A stretch of DNA of 64,000 nt from Acinetobacter sp. SAAs474 (GCF_032823475.1 NZ_CP127915.1:3224001-3288000), one strand, 5' to 3'; positions 44,820 through 54,190 are shown, numbered from the stretch's first letter. Numbers and translations: made by a program. The notes: generated by a model not told the origin, from the sequence alone.

Positions 44820-45974
44820 TTAGGCTGTAGCAGCTTTGATCATGTCACGCGCAATAATAATTTGCTGGATTTGTGTTGTACCTTCATACAGACGGAACAA
44901 ACGCACATCACGGTAAAAACGCTCGATAGAATATTCACTGATATAACCGGCACCGCCATGAATCTGCAGGCAACGGTCTGCAACACGTCCACACATTTCA
45001 GTAGCAAACATTTTGGCGCAAGAAGCCTCTGTACTGATATTTTCACCTAAATCACGGCGTCGCGCTGCGTCTAGTACCATGCATTTGGCTGCATAAATTT
45101 CTGTTTTTGAGTCCGCCAACATGCCTTGAATCAATTGAAAATTCGCAATCGGCTGACCAAACTGTTTACGCTCTACAGCATAATTCAAGGCATCGTCCAG
45201 CATACGCTCTGCCATGCCCGTGCTGTAAGCGGCAATATGCAAGCGCCCTTTATCCAGTACTTTCATAGCGGTTTTGAAACCAACACCTTCAAGCCCGCCA
45301 ATGAGTTGATCTTTATGCACACGGCAGTTATCAAATATCACATCACAGGTATACGAGCCTTTTTGACCCATTTTTTTATCAATTTTACCCAACGACAACC
45401 CTGGTGTTCCCGCTTCAACCAAGAATGCAGAAATACCACCTGCACCCTTAATCTCAGAATTAGTGCGCGCCATAACTGTAAAAGTCTGCGCGCGCGGCGC
45501 ATTGGTAATAAAACGTTTCGTGCCGTTTAAAACATAATAATCGCCATCTTTGACTGCCGAAGTTTTTAGCGAAGCTGCGTCAGAACCAGAATCTGGTTCT
45601 GTCAAACAGAATGAGCCAATGATTTCACCACTGGCATAGCGCGGCAAATACTGTTGCTTTTGTACCTCAGTACCGTCAATTAAGATGCCGCTGGAACCAA
45701 TGCCATTATTGGTACCAATCAAGGAACGGAACGCCGCAGAAGTATGCCCCAGCTCAAATGCAACTAGAACTTCCTCCTCCATGGTAATGCCCAAACCGCC
45801 GTATTCTTCGGGAATGGTCAAGCCAAACAACCCCATATCACGCATCTGCTGCACAATATGATCGGGAATTACATCAGTTTCATCTACTTCATGTTCTAAA
45901 GGCTTTAACTCATTTTGCACAAAATCACGTATGGTCGATAACAACTGTTCCATCACTTGCTGGTCACGAATCAT
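44820..45974 (-). CDS. acyl-CoA dehydrogenase, probably for pimeloyl-CoA oxidation
   Basis: The 384-residue enzyme has all class motifs: GSFCLTEPDSGSDAASL, GTKRFITNAPRA, DKGRLHIAAYSTGMAERML and LYEGTTQIQQIII with the catalytic Glu. It is canonical and intact. Position 36 bp upstream of gcdH and opposite badK suggests that it acts on ring-opened pimeloyl-CoA or shorter dicarboxyl-CoAs. AGGAG precedes the ATG. Its promoter region is shared with badK and contains two palindromic operators. Confidence 0.8.
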   Translation of the reverse strand: MIRDQQVMEQLLSTIRDFVQNELKPLEHEVDETDVIPDHIVQQMRDMGLFGLTIPEEYGGLGITMEEEVLVAFELGHTSAAFRSLIGTNNGIGSSGILIDGTEVQKQQYLPRYASGEIIGSFCLTEPDSGSDAASLKTSAVKDGDYYVLNGTKRFITNAPRAQTFTVMARTNSEIKGAGGISAFLVEAGTPGLSLGKIDKKMGQKGSYTCDVIFDNCRVHKDQLIGGLEGVGFKTAMKVLDKGRLHIAAYSTGMAERMLDDALNYAVERKQFGQPIANFQLIQGMLADSKTEIYAAKCMVLDAARRRDLGENISTEASCAKMFATEMCGRVADRCLQIHGGAGYISEYSIERFYRDVRLFRLYEGTTQIQQIIIARDMIKAATA

Positions 45975-46023
45975 TTTTCTCTCCTACTCCATGTAAGCAT
46001 TTAAGCGTTTAAATATGTTATTT

Positions 46024-46040
46024 ATTTCGTTATACGAAAT
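46024..46040. promoter_or_regulatory. palindromic operator in the acyl-CoA dehydrogenase/badK divergent region
   Basis: ATTTCGTTATACGAAAT has perfect 6-bp arms (ATTTCG/CGAAAT). It lies 50 bp upstream of the minus-strand acyl-CoA dehydrogenase start and is the best copy of the motif shared by the cluster. Confidence 0.65.
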
Positions 46041-46192
46041 ACATTATCAATATAATGGTTTTATGACAATAAAATTATGCAAATTTTATTTTTAAATTGT
46101 CATTAAAAGCAAAATAGCCTATTTTTTGATTTTAAAAGTCGAATACTGATTGAATATTCCACAAAACTGCACTAAATTAAGCATAGAAATAT

Positions 46193-46209
46193 ATTTTGCT
46201 ATGCGGAAT
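46193..46209 (+). promoter_or_regulatory. second palindromic operator just before badK
   Basis: ATTTTGCTATGCGGAAT is a diverged copy of the same motif (arms ATTTTG/CGGAAT). It ends 9 bp before the preferred badK ATG, so a bound regulator would block badK transcription or leader passage. Confidence 0.5.
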
Positions 46210-46218
46210 TTTATAAAT

Positions 46219-46998
46219 ATGAGATCATTACAGACTGTTACTATTGATTACTACACAGATGCAGTCGCCATCATTCAAATTAACCGTCCTGAAGCCAAAA
46301 ATGCACTGAACACCGAAGTCAGACAACAATTGGCTGCTGCTGTGCAGGCAGAGTCAGAGAATGATGCTGTTCGGGTAATTATCATTACTGGTGGTGAAGA
46401 AGTGTTTGCTGCTGGTGCTGATTTAAAAGAGCTGGCAGAAGCATCTTCTATGGAAGTGTATTTACGTCGTGCAGAGCGTTATTGGCACAGTATTGCACAG
46501 TGTCCCAAACCAATTATTGCAGCAGTCAACGGTTTTGCATTAGGTGGCGGCTGTGAACTAGCCATGCATGCGGACATCATTATTGCCGGTAAAAGTGCGC
46601 AATTTGGTCAGCCGGAAGTCAAAGTCGGTATTATGCCGGGTGCTGGTGGTACGCAGCGTCTGCTTCGAGCAGTTGGAAAATTTCACGCCATGCGCATGTT
46701 AATGACCGGCTGTCTCATTTCGGCAGAAGAAGCTTTTCAGATGGGCTTAGTATCACAAATTACCGAAGATACCAACACGCTGCCTGTCGCAATAAAAATG
46801 GCGCAGCAGATTGCAAAACTGCCACCACTGGCACTGGAACAAATTAAGGAGTCTGTATTGCTTGGAGCAGATGCACCGCTCAACACTGGACTGGCTTTAG
46901 AGCGAAAAGCATTCCAACTACTGTTTGACACACAGGATCAAAAAGAAGGCATGAACGCCTTTTTGGAAAAAAGAAAGCCAAATTTCCAAGGTAAATAA
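46219..46998 (+). CDS. badK: cyclohex-1-ene-1-carboxyl-CoA hydratase (enoyl-CoA hydratase family)
   Basis: From the ATG at 46219 (MRSLQTVTI) the product has 259 residues, the usual crotonase length; upstream starts at 46150 (TTG) and 46201 are unlikely. Motifs: INRPEAKNALN, GGEEVFAAGADLKEL (first oxyanion Gly and Ala), NGFALGGGCELAMHAD and QPEVKVGIMPGAGG with both catalytic Glu positions. It would hydrate cyclohex-1-ene-1-carboxyl-CoA to the 2-hydroxy ester. It could equally serve straight-chain enoyl-CoAs of the later steps, so the BadK label comes from context. Confidence 0.7.
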   Translation: MRSLQTVTIDYYTDAVAIIQINRPEAKNALNTEVRQQLAAAVQAESENDAVRVIIITGGEEVFAAGADLKELAEASSMEVYLRRAERYWHSIAQCPKPIIAAVNGFALGGGCELAMHADIIIAGKSAQFGQPEVKVGIMPGAGGTQRLLRAVGKFHAMRMLMTGCLISAEEAFQMGLVSQITEDTNTLPVAIKMAQQIAKLPPLALEQIKESVLLGADAPLNTGLALERKAFQLLFDTQDQKEGMNAFLEKRKPNFQGK

Positions 46999-47370
46999 TC
47001 ACGAGGCAACTCAGCCGAACTGGAAATATTACAGCAGCTTCTTAACACGTATGTTTTAGACGATAGCTCACTCTCTTAAGCCATTTATGGCTGAAGGATA
47101 AGAAGTAAAAATCCGCAAGAGAATGAAGATAATGTCTGCTATATATCCTCTGCTTCTTGCGCTGAGCAAAGTGTTAATTTTTTAGCTGTAAGGGAGACTT
47201 TTCTACACAGTGTAAAGAGAACGTATATATAAAATTGCATCACTTGGTTGAAAATAAACTGGCTGAAGATTTATTGGTAGAAAATCTAAAGGTACAAATA
47301 ACCCCGAAAAAAATGATGCAAAAAGACGGAAAGACTAAGTAAAAAATTAAACAAAATGCAGGACCACATT
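46999..47370. other. intergenic region with an unassigned coding-like tail
   Basis: The gap between badK and the hydroxyacyl-CoA dehydrogenase gene contains a plus-strand frame at about 47172-47342. Its end reads HHLVENKLAEDLLVENLK and then ITPKKMMQKDGKTK before TAA. It has no clear start and I do not recognise it. It may be the 3' end of a deleted gene. Confidence 0.35.
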
Positions 47371-48897
47371 ATGCATACGGATATACAAAACATCGGCATT
47401 ATTGGCGCAGGAATTATGGGAACAGGTATTGCACAAATTGCCATTCAGTCCAAACATCATGTTTATTTATATGACACACAGCCCGGTGCCGCCCAAAAAG
47501 CGCAGGCGCAGTTGGAAATCACCCTCAGCAAATTGCGCGACAAGCAGAAAATCAGCGCTGTACAATATGACGATGCACTGACGCATTTACATATTGCTGA
47601 ACAGATAGAAGCGCTGCGGGATTGCCAGCTTGTAATTGAAGCGATTGTTGAAAAATTAGAGGTTAAACAAAAGCTGATGCAGCAACTTGAAGCAGTTGTC
47701 AGTCTAGATACAATTTTAGCTTCAAATACCTCATCACTATCAATTACCGCAATCGCGTCCCAATGCAAACATCCTGAACGTGTAGCCGGTTACCATTTTT
47801 TTAATCCCGTACCGCTGATGAAAGTTGTTGAAGTAATTCAAGGCTTACGTACTAAGCCAGAAATTTCTGTACAGCTCACTGCGTTGGCACAAAAAATGGG
47901 GCACCGTCCAGTACGTACTCAAGATACCCCTGGCTTTATTATCAACCATGCTGGACGTGCCTATGGAACAGAAGCGTTAAAAATATTAAGTGAAAATGTC
48001 GCTTCAATTGCAAAGATTGATCAGATTTTAAAAGCATCACTGGGCTTTAAGATGGGGCCATTTGAACTGATGGATTTGACCGGTTTAGATGTATCGCATC
48101 CGGTTATGGAATCAATATATCAACAGTATTACCAAGAACCGCGTTATCGCCCCAATGTGTTAACACAGCAAATGCTGATTGGAAAAAAATTAGGCCGTAA
48201 AACCTGTGCTGGCTTTTACCTTTATATCGAACAGAAAAAACAAGAAATTAGCGAGGAAACTCATTTCTATCCTCAATCAAATGCAATTAATCACGTCTGG
48301 CTGCATACCGAATTTGAAGCAGATCTACAGTGCTTAAGCCACTATTTTCATAGCAAAGGCATTCATATCAACAACGCGAAACAGCCCAAACAAAATGATC
48401 TGATTGTACTTGCAACTTATGGTGAAGATGCCACGCATTCAGCGCTTCGTGTAGGTGTAGATCCTAGGCGCACCGTATGTATTGACATGCTGGGTGATTT
48501 TCAACATTGCCGCACACTAATGCCTAATCTACGAACCGAACAATCCTATATTGAAGCCGCGATACATCTCTTTAGTAGTCCAGACTGCTCGGTTAATGTC
48601 ATTGAGGAAAGTTTAGGTTTTATCAGCCAGCGTGTACTGGCCATGATTATCAATCTGGCTTGCGACATGGCACAGCAGCAAATTGCCACTGCACAAGATA
48701 TTAATGATGCGGTGCGCTTGGGTTTAGCTTATCCGCACGGTCCAATTGAATGGGGTGATCTTGTAGGTGCAGATAAAATTTTGCTGATTTTGGAACGTAT
48801 GTCACAGATTAGCCATGATCCACGTTACCGCCCTAGCCCCTGGTTGCAGCGCCGCTGCAAACTTCAGCTTTCGCTCACCTATACACCTGACACCTGA
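47371..48897 (+). CDS. 3-hydroxyacyl-CoA dehydrogenase (PaaH/3-hydroxyadipyl type)
   Basis: The protein has 508 residues from the ATG at 47371, preferred because AGGAC lies just upstream; an ATG at 47356 has no such site. It has the NAD fold motif GIIGAGIMGTGIAQIA, the catalytic His in GYHFFNPVPLMKVVEV, and two C-terminal 3-hydroxyacyl dehydrogenase domains, the long form seen in PaaH. It would oxidise 3-hydroxypimelyl-CoA or 3-hydroxyadipyl-CoA. It is followed 50 bp later by a thiolase gene. Confidence 0.85.
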   Translation: MHTDIQNIGIIGAGIMGTGIAQIAIQSKHHVYLYDTQPGAAQKAQAQLEITLSKLRDKQKISAVQYDDALTHLHIAEQIEALRDCQLVIEAIVEKLEVKQKLMQQLEAVVSLDTILASNTSSLSITAIASQCKHPERVAGYHFFNPVPLMKVVEVIQGLRTKPEISVQLTALAQKMGHRPVRTQDTPGFIINHAGRAYGTEALKILSENVASIAKIDQILKASLGFKMGPFELMDLTGLDVSHPVMESIYQQYYQEPRYRPNVLTQQMLIGKKLGRKTCAGFYLYIEQKKQEISEETHFYPQSNAINHVWLHTEFEADLQCLSHYFHSKGIHINNAKQPKQNDLIVLATYGEDATHSALRVGVDPRRTVCIDMLGDFQHCRTLMPNLRTEQSYIEAAIHLFSSPDCSVNVIEESLGFISQRVLAMIINLACDMAQQQIATAQDINDAVRLGLAYPHGPIEWGDLVGADKILLILERMSQISHDPRYRPSPWLQRRCKLQLSLTYTPDT

Positions 48898-48947
48898 ATC
48901 TTCATTTTAAAAATAAATTCAACGCCCACTCTGCAAGGAATAAACTT

Positions 48948-50153
48948 ATGAATGCCTACATTTATGCAGGATTACGAACCCCTATCGGTCGCCATGCGGG
49001 CAGCCTTGCCAGCATCCGACCCGATAATTTGGTAGCGCAGGTCATTCAGGCTCTTGTCGAAAAAACTGGTATTGAACCAGTAGAAATTGAAGAAGTGATT
49101 TTAGGTAATACCAATCAAGCTGGTGAAGACTGCCGCAATGTCGCACGCAATGCATTGTTAATTGCAGGCTTACCAGTAACTGTCGCCGGACAGACCGTGA
49201 ACCGCCTCTGCGCCAGTGGTCTAGCTGCGGTGATTGATGCAGCCCGTGCCATTCAATGCCAAGAAGGCGATGTTTATATTGCCGGCGGTGTAGAAAGCAT
49301 GTCGCGTGCACCTTTTGTGATGGGCAAAGCGGAAAGTGCATATAGTCGCGAAGCCAAAATTTTTGATACTACTATTGGTGCACGCTTTCCCAATCCTAAA
49401 CTGACCCAACTGTATGGCAATGAGTCCATGCCGGAAACCGGTGACAATGTCGCAGAAGCCTTTGGCATTAGCCGTGAAGCATCCGACCAATTTGCAGCAG
49501 CGTCACAAGCCAAATATGAGCAAGCCAAACAGGATGGCTTTTATCAAGATGAAATTTTAGCCATTGCAGTGCCGCAAGGCCGTAAAGCCCCGCCTAAAAT
49601 TATTAATGAGGATGAACACCCACGCCCTACATCCAATTTTGAAGCTCTGCAAAAGTTAAAACCGCTATTTACAGACGGTGTGGTGACAGCAGGCAATGCT
49701 TCTGGCGTCAATGATGGCGCTGCAGCTTTGTTGATTGGCAGCAGTGTATTGCAAGAAAAATACGGTATGCGTCCATTGGTAAAAATTCTAGCATCTGCAT
49801 CGTCTGGTATTGAACCGCGCATTATGGGTGCAGGTCCAATTGAAGCCATCCGCAAAGCGCTTAAACGCGCAAATCTGACTTTGAATGATATGGATGTAAT
49901 TGAAATCAATGAAGCCTTTGCACCGCAGGTTTTATCTTGTTTGAAAGGACTGGATATTGCATTTGACGATCCGCGGGTTAATCCAAATGGCGGTGCAATT
50001 GCAATCGGACATCCACTGGGCTGTTCCGGCGCACGCTTGGCACTGACTGCTGCACGCCAGCTGCAGCGTAAAAAGCAAAAATATGCTGTTATCAGTTTAT
50101 GTATTGGCGTCGGTCAAGGCTTGGCAATGGTGATTGAAAACAGCCAACTCTAA
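48948..50153 (+). CDS. 3-oxoadipyl/3-oxopimelyl-CoA thiolase
   Basis: The 401-residue thiolase has the nucleophilic Cys88 (NRLCASGLAAV), His355 in IGHPLGCSGAR and Cys385 in CIGVGQGLA. The sequence type (MNAYIYAGLRTPIGRHAGSL) is that of PcaF/PaaJ beta-ketoadipyl-CoA thiolases. In this cluster it most likely cleaves 3-oxopimelyl-CoA to glutaryl-CoA and acetyl-CoA. AAGGA precedes the ATG. Confidence 0.88.
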   Translation: MNAYIYAGLRTPIGRHAGSLASIRPDNLVAQVIQALVEKTGIEPVEIEEVILGNTNQAGEDCRNVARNALLIAGLPVTVAGQTVNRLCASGLAAVIDAARAIQCQEGDVYIAGGVESMSRAPFVMGKAESAYSREAKIFDTTIGARFPNPKLTQLYGNESMPETGDNVAEAFGISREASDQFAAASQAKYEQAKQDGFYQDEILAIAVPQGRKAPPKIINEDEHPRPTSNFEALQKLKPLFTDGVVTAGNASGVNDGAAALLIGSSVLQEKYGMRPLVKILASASSGIEPRIMGAGPIEAIRKALKRANLTLNDMDVIEINEAFAPQVLSCLKGLDIAFDDPRVNPNGGAIAIGHPLGCSGARLALTAARQLQRKKQKYAVISLCIGVGQGLAMVIENSQL

Positions 50154-50189
50154 TGCCCGCAGTCCATCTGCCCGCTTTGGGTAGTCGCT

Positions 50190-50243
50190 TTTCGCTATAC
50201 AACACTGGATGAAAACTATCTCAAAAAGTTTTGTATAGCGAAA
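50190..50243 (+). promoter_or_regulatory. pair of inverted IclR-type sites upstream of the IclR gene
   Basis: TTTCGCTATACAA (from 50190) and TTGTATAGCGAAA (to 50243) are exact inverted copies, 39 bp centre to centre. Each is a half-degenerate version of the ATTTCG-N5-CGAAAT palindrome found before badH and badK. Position 30-85 bp before the IclR start suggests autoregulation. Confidence 0.65.
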
Positions 50244-50273
50244 TTTATTGCTATGATAATTGCACAGTGATTT

Positions 50274-51146
50274 ATGACCTTTTCAAATATTATGCACCCG
50301 CAAGATGAAACTGCTCCTGAGCAGATCGGAAAAAAAATAAACTTGGATGAGATCCGCTTGGATCCCATCTCACATATTCATCGTGAAAATAATCCGCAAT
50401 TTATTGCATCTTTAGCGCGTGGTTTAGAGATTCTGCGCTGCTTTACCCCATCTGCACAGATTTTAGGTAATCAAGAACTGTCGCAATTAACCGGCTTGCC
50501 GAAACCGACTATTGCTCGTATTACCAGCACATTGGTGTCTTTGGGTTATTTAAAGCAAATACCTAATTCCACCAAGTACACCTTAGACACAGGTGTGTTG
50601 GCATTGGGCTACGCCTCACTTTCCAATATTTCCGCACGTATTCATGCACGGCCTTATATGGAAGAAATGGCGAAATATGCCCAAGCACCGGTGGCGATGG
50701 CGACCCGCGACCGGTTGACTATGCTGTATTTAGATGTGGTTCAGGCTGAATCTAACCTGACCATGCGCCGCCCAATTGGCTCGACCATTCCGCTACACAA
50801 TACCGCGATGGGCCGTGCCTGTTTAGCGGCATTACCGGAAAATGAACGCAATTTTATTATGGAAGCATTGGCAAAACGTCATAAAGAGGATTGGCCGAAA
50901 GTGAAACGCGGTTTAGAACGTTCTTTTCATGACTATCAAAACTATGGCTATTGCCTATCACTGAGTGAATGGCACAAAGAAGTCAACTCAGTTGCGGTAC
51001 CAATGGTGCACCCAATGCATGGGCTGCTGGTTTTTAACTGCGGTGCGCCAAGTTATTTGGTCGATCAAGAAAAGCTTGAAAATGAAATTGGCCCACGTTT
51101 AATTTACATGGTACAGAATATTCAAGAAGCCTTAAACGCCTTATAA
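50274..51146 (+). CDS. IclR-family regulator of the cyclohexanecarboxylate cluster
   Basis: The 290-residue protein has an N-terminal winged helix (about 38-95: LARGLEILRCF, LGNQELSQLTGLPKPTIARI) and the IclR ligand domain (TMRRPIGSTIPLHNTAMGRA, CLSLSEWHKEVNSVAVPM). It resembles the PcaU/PobR/PcaR branch that handles aromatic and alicyclic acids. The four copies of a common palindrome around it and before badH and badK suggest that it controls the whole cluster. A second ATG at 50292 is possible as start. Confidence 0.8.
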   Translation: MTFSNIMHPQDETAPEQIGKKINLDEIRLDPISHIHRENNPQFIASLARGLEILRCFTPSAQILGNQELSQLTGLPKPTIARITSTLVSLGYLKQIPNSTKYTLDTGVLALGYASLSNISARIHARPYMEEMAKYAQAPVAMATRDRLTMLYLDVVQAESNLTMRRPIGSTIPLHNTAMGRACLAALPENERNFIMEALAKRHKEDWPKVKRGLERSFHDYQNYGYCLSLSEWHKEVNSVAVPMVHPMHGLLVFNCGAPSYLVDQEKLENEIGPRLIYMVQNIQEALNAL

Positions 51147-51162
51147 AGGCTAAAGTAAAATT

Positions 51163-51200
51163 AAGCCGATACTAGCAAGCCCACCAATATCGGCTTTTTT
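51163..51200 (+). terminator. terminator after the IclR gene
   Basis: AAGCCGATA and TATCGGCTT form a 9-bp stem with a 16-nt loop, followed by TTTTTT. Confidence 0.8.
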
Positions 51201-51440
51201 AATTCTATATATTTTACTCGCGCTAATCCTTCTAAACACATCTGTGCTGACTAGATAAAATCTATGCTTTGCGCCAATGCCTAGCCTTAACGGCCGTTGA
51301 TATCTAAAGATCAAGCCCATAATAATGAAAAGTTCAAATAGAATAAATTCCACAAAAGGCAAAAAATTTAAAATAAAAGTCTTGAAATTAAGATTTGGTT
51401 AAACTTTAAAATCTACGTGACTGATTTTTTAAATGAGCTG
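51201..51440. other. intergenic stretch without a called gene
   Basis: Between the IclR terminator and the next terminator there is a minus-strand frame (51150-51362), but it overlaps the hairpin and has no recognisable feature. I see nothing else here. Confidence 0.35.
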
Positions 51441-51472
51441 CATAAAAACAGCCTGTAAAATACCGGCTGTTT
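51441..51472 (-). terminator. terminator after the ETF remnant and MFS gene
   Basis: On the minus strand AAACAGCC and GGCTGTTT form an 8-bp stem with an 11-nt loop, followed by GTTTTTATG. It ends the MFS-etf transcript. Confidence 0.7.
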
Positions 51473-51496
51473 AAGAAAATAAAATATTGCGCTGGC

Positions 51497-51748
51497 TTAC
51501 AGGTTTCGCGCCAGCTCTGGCACTGAAGAACGGATTTGTTCTTGAGCTTCTTTAGGACTAATAGAAACAATAACGATTTCAGAAATAGCTCCTTTCTCTT
51601 TTAAGCGGACCGCTTCTTCCACTGCTATTTCACAAAATGGGTTAATTGACATTTTAACCTTAGTAAAGTCAACCCCACTATTGTCTGGCTTAACGCGAAC
51701 TTTAACGTTGGCATCAACCACACGTTTTACAGCAACCACTGCTTTCAT
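51497..51748 (-). pseudogene. etfB: electron transfer flavoprotein remnant, EtfB start joined to an EtfA-like end
   Basis: The 83-residue frame starts as EtfB ([40 protein letters not shown]) through [13 protein letters not shown], residue about 72 of some 250. It then ends abruptly with [10 protein letters not shown], which looks like an EtfA C-terminus. A single deletion from inside etfB to the end of a following etfA would give this. Intact EtfAB takes electrons from acyl-CoA dehydrogenases, several of which lie in this cluster. The remnant cannot bind FAD. The start follows the MFS stop by 2 bp. Confidence 0.7.
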
Positions 51749-51750
51749 TT

Positions 51751-53109
51751 TTATATTTCCTCTACTTTCATATTAAAATCAGATTCATTCTGAATTTGTG
51801 CCATATCTGCACGTCGATGATTAATCAAAGATAGAGCCACCGCACCAATTAAGCCTGCAAGTGCAATGACAAAGAAATTTTGCTGAATCGGTAAGTTCAA
51901 AGCCACAATAAAACCAATTAACAGTGGTGCGCCAATTGCGCCTAGACGTCCAACGCCCGATGCCATACCAATCCCTGTCGAACGGATCACGCTTGGATAG
52001 AATTGACCGCAATAAGAATAAGCCACAATTTGCGCGCCAGTAGAGCAAGCACCAACAACTGCAATAATAAAATAAAGCATCGTGACTGGCATCGGCAAAG
52101 TCATTAAATATAAGAAAATACTGCCTAAAATGTACATAATGACTAGTACCCATTTAATATGGAATCGGTCTGCCAGCCAGCCGCCGCCGACAGCGCCAAC
52201 AATTGCACCAACATTCAATGCAATTACAAAAGTTAAGGCCGAACCTAGCGAATAACCTGACATCGCCATTAATTTTGTCAACCAAGTACTGAGTGCATAA
52301 ACCATAAATAAACAAGTGAAAAACGCAACCCAAAACATTAAGGTACTAAAAGCACGTCCGTTACTAAATAAAAGTTTCGCTGTGGGTTTTAATGTCGCGT
52401 TGGATGAACCATTAACAAAAACAGCATCCACTGCAAAATTCACATCTGGTGCAATTTGCTCTGCAATTTTACGCAGTTCGGCCTGCTTATTCTTTTTTAC
52501 CAAATATACGACTGATTCCGGCATCGATTTTAAAATAAACGGTAGCAACACAACTGGCAAACCTGCAGCATAGAACACCACTTGCCAGCCATATTGTGCA
52601 ATAAATTGTTTTCCTAAAACTGCCGCCAAAACCCCTCCTACGGCATAACCGGAAAACATTAATGAGGTCATCACATTACGCACTTTTTTAGGCGAATATT
52701 CTGTCATTTGTGCCACGACATTCGGCATCACACCGCCAATCCCAAGTCCTGCAATGAAACGGACTATACTAAATGTCACAGGATCATCAGTTAAACCAGC
52801 AATTGCCGTAAATGCACTAAATAAGAAAACACAGATGGCAATCGTTAAACGCCGACCAATTTTATCAGCCAAGCCGCCAAAAAAAATCGCCCCTACCATC
52901 ATGCCAAACAAAGCTGAACTTGCCATAAATCCAGCTGTAGATGCGCTGACATTCATTTGTTCCATAATCGACGGCAAGGCAGCTCCAGCTACAGAAATAT
53001 CATAGCCATCAAGAATAATAATCAACATACACCAAATCAGTACTTTAGTATGAAATCCATTAAATTTAGCCTCGCTGGCCAAACTTTGCATATCTACTTT
53101 TGTCATCAA
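51751..53109 (-). CDS. MFS transporter of the aromatic acid:H+ symporter family
   Basis: The 452-residue protein has 12 transmembrane segments, the N-terminal [15 protein letters not shown] motif of AAHS permeases, [10 protein letters not shown] and [19 protein letters not shown]. BenK and PcaK are relatives. Next to the cyclohexanecarboxylate genes it may import that acid, though benzoate-type substrates cannot be excluded. It shares a transcript with the ETF remnant. Confidence 0.8.
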   Translation of the reverse strand: MMTKVDMQSLASEAKFNGFHTKVLIWCMLIIILDGYDISVAGAALPSIMEQMNVSASTAGFMASSALFGMMVGAIFFGGLADKIGRRLTIAICVFLFSAFTAIAGLTDDPVTFSIVRFIAGLGIGGVMPNVVAQMTEYSPKKVRNVMTSLMFSGYAVGGVLAAVLGKQFIAQYGWQVVFYAAGLPVVLLPFILKSMPESVVYLVKKNKQAELRKIAEQIAPDVNFAVDAVFVNGSSNATLKPTAKLLFSNGRAFSTLMFWVAFFTCLFMVYALSTWLTKLMAMSGYSLGSALTFVIALNVGAIVGAVGGGWLADRFHIKWVLVIMYILGSIFLYLMTLPMPVTMLYFIIAVVGACSTGAQIVAYSYCGQFYPSVIRSTGIGMASGVGRLGAIGAPLLIGFIVALNLPIQQNFFVIALAGLIGAVALSLINHRRADMAQIQNESDFNMKVEEI

Positions 53110-53403
53110 TCAACTCCTTGATTGTTCTATTTTTTGATTTTTTACTTGTAAAAATTTTTTCATCTTCGTGGTATTAGCTAGCCCGCTTATAATCCCATTT
53201 CAACTACAGATAGAATTTAAGCCTGCATATTCCAAATCACGATTCAAATTGAATGAGATAAATATTTATATCAATACCATTACTTATTTTTACACAATAA
53301 TACCTGTAAATAATAGTTTATTATTTAATTTATGTATATATGTTGACATAAATAACAAAAAACTTATGCTCTATATGGTTATAAATAAATAAGCATATCT
53401 ACC

Positions 53404-53607
53404 ATGTACACAGCACTAAAGTACCAAAACAATCTCGCCATCATTACTCTCAAACGTCCTGAAGCTAGAAATGCGCTGAATACTCAAATGATTGAGCAAT
53501 TGCAAGAAATCATTAGTGAGATTGCCTTAAAGAATTTACGTGCTGCCATTTTTACCGGCGACAATAAAGCGTTTTGTGCAGGTGCGGATATCACGGGTAA
53601 CAAATAA
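53404..53607 (+). pseudogene. enoyl-CoA hydratase N-terminal remnant
   Basis: The 67-residue frame has LAIITLKRPEARNALNTQMI and AAIFTGDNKAFCAGADI, the first quarter of a crotonase, and then stops after TGNK. TGNK may be the last residues of the original protein, which would make this another gene with its middle missing. The second oxyanion region and both catalytic Glu are absent, so no activity is expected. Confidence 0.7.
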
Positions 53608-53701
53608 AATAGCGATGAGAAATACATATGTGGCCGTTCACTTTCCAGCTATAGCCGATATACTGTTGACAAAATAGCAGCCACAATAAGCACCTAAAAA
53701 T

Positions 53702-54190
53702 ATGCCGGACTTCAATTTAGAGAGCTACGATCAGTCTTTATACATGCTACATAATCGACTTTTTTTCCGATTATTTCAGGTAGGCAACAGCCTTGACCGG
53801 CAATGTCTAAACGAACTTGGTATATCTCCAGTGCATTGGGCAGTACTTGGTGCACTTTCACGGCCGCATGTAAATGAAGCGGGTATGTCATTTTCAGATT
53901 TGACTGAATATCTAGGTATTAGCAGGCAAAGCCTAGACAATATTTTGAAGCGCTTAGAACGTGAAGGTAGTGTTGAGCGCGTAACATCCCATGAAGATAA
54001 ACGTGCCAAAAATGTAGCACTTACGCCTTTTGGACAGCAAAACTGGCAAGACTTGCAAGCGCGCTTTTTCCAGTTTTACCAACAGGCTATGGCCAGTTTT
54101 AGCCTTGATGATTTAGCGAGTATGATTCACTTGCTTAATAAAGTTAATCACGGCCTGAAACAGATTCAAATCGCAGTACCTGAAAAATAG
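53702..54190 (+). CDS. MarR-family regulator
   Basis: The 162-residue protein has a MarR winged helix: SFSDLTEYLGISRQSLDNIL (recognition) and the wing VTSHEDKRAKNVALT. It lies 65 bp before a nitroreductase gene on the same strand and probably controls it. The ligand is unknown; an aromatic or xenobiotic compound is typical for this family. Confidence 0.8.
   Translation: MPDFNLESYDQSLYMLHNRLFFRLFQVGNSLDRQCLNELGISPVHWAVLGALSRPHVNEAGMSFSDLTEYLGISRQSLDNILKRLEREGSVERVTSHEDKRAKNVALTPFGQQNWQDLQARFFQFYQQAMASFSLDDLASMIHLLNKVNHGLKQIQIAVPEK

Noticed and set aside
46150..46218. Longer N-terminus for the badK-type protein
   Set aside because: It begins with TTG, runs across a palindromic operator and adds residues not found in crotonases.
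51150..51362. 70-codon minus-strand frame
   Set aside because: Overlaps the IclR terminator hairpin and resembles no protein.
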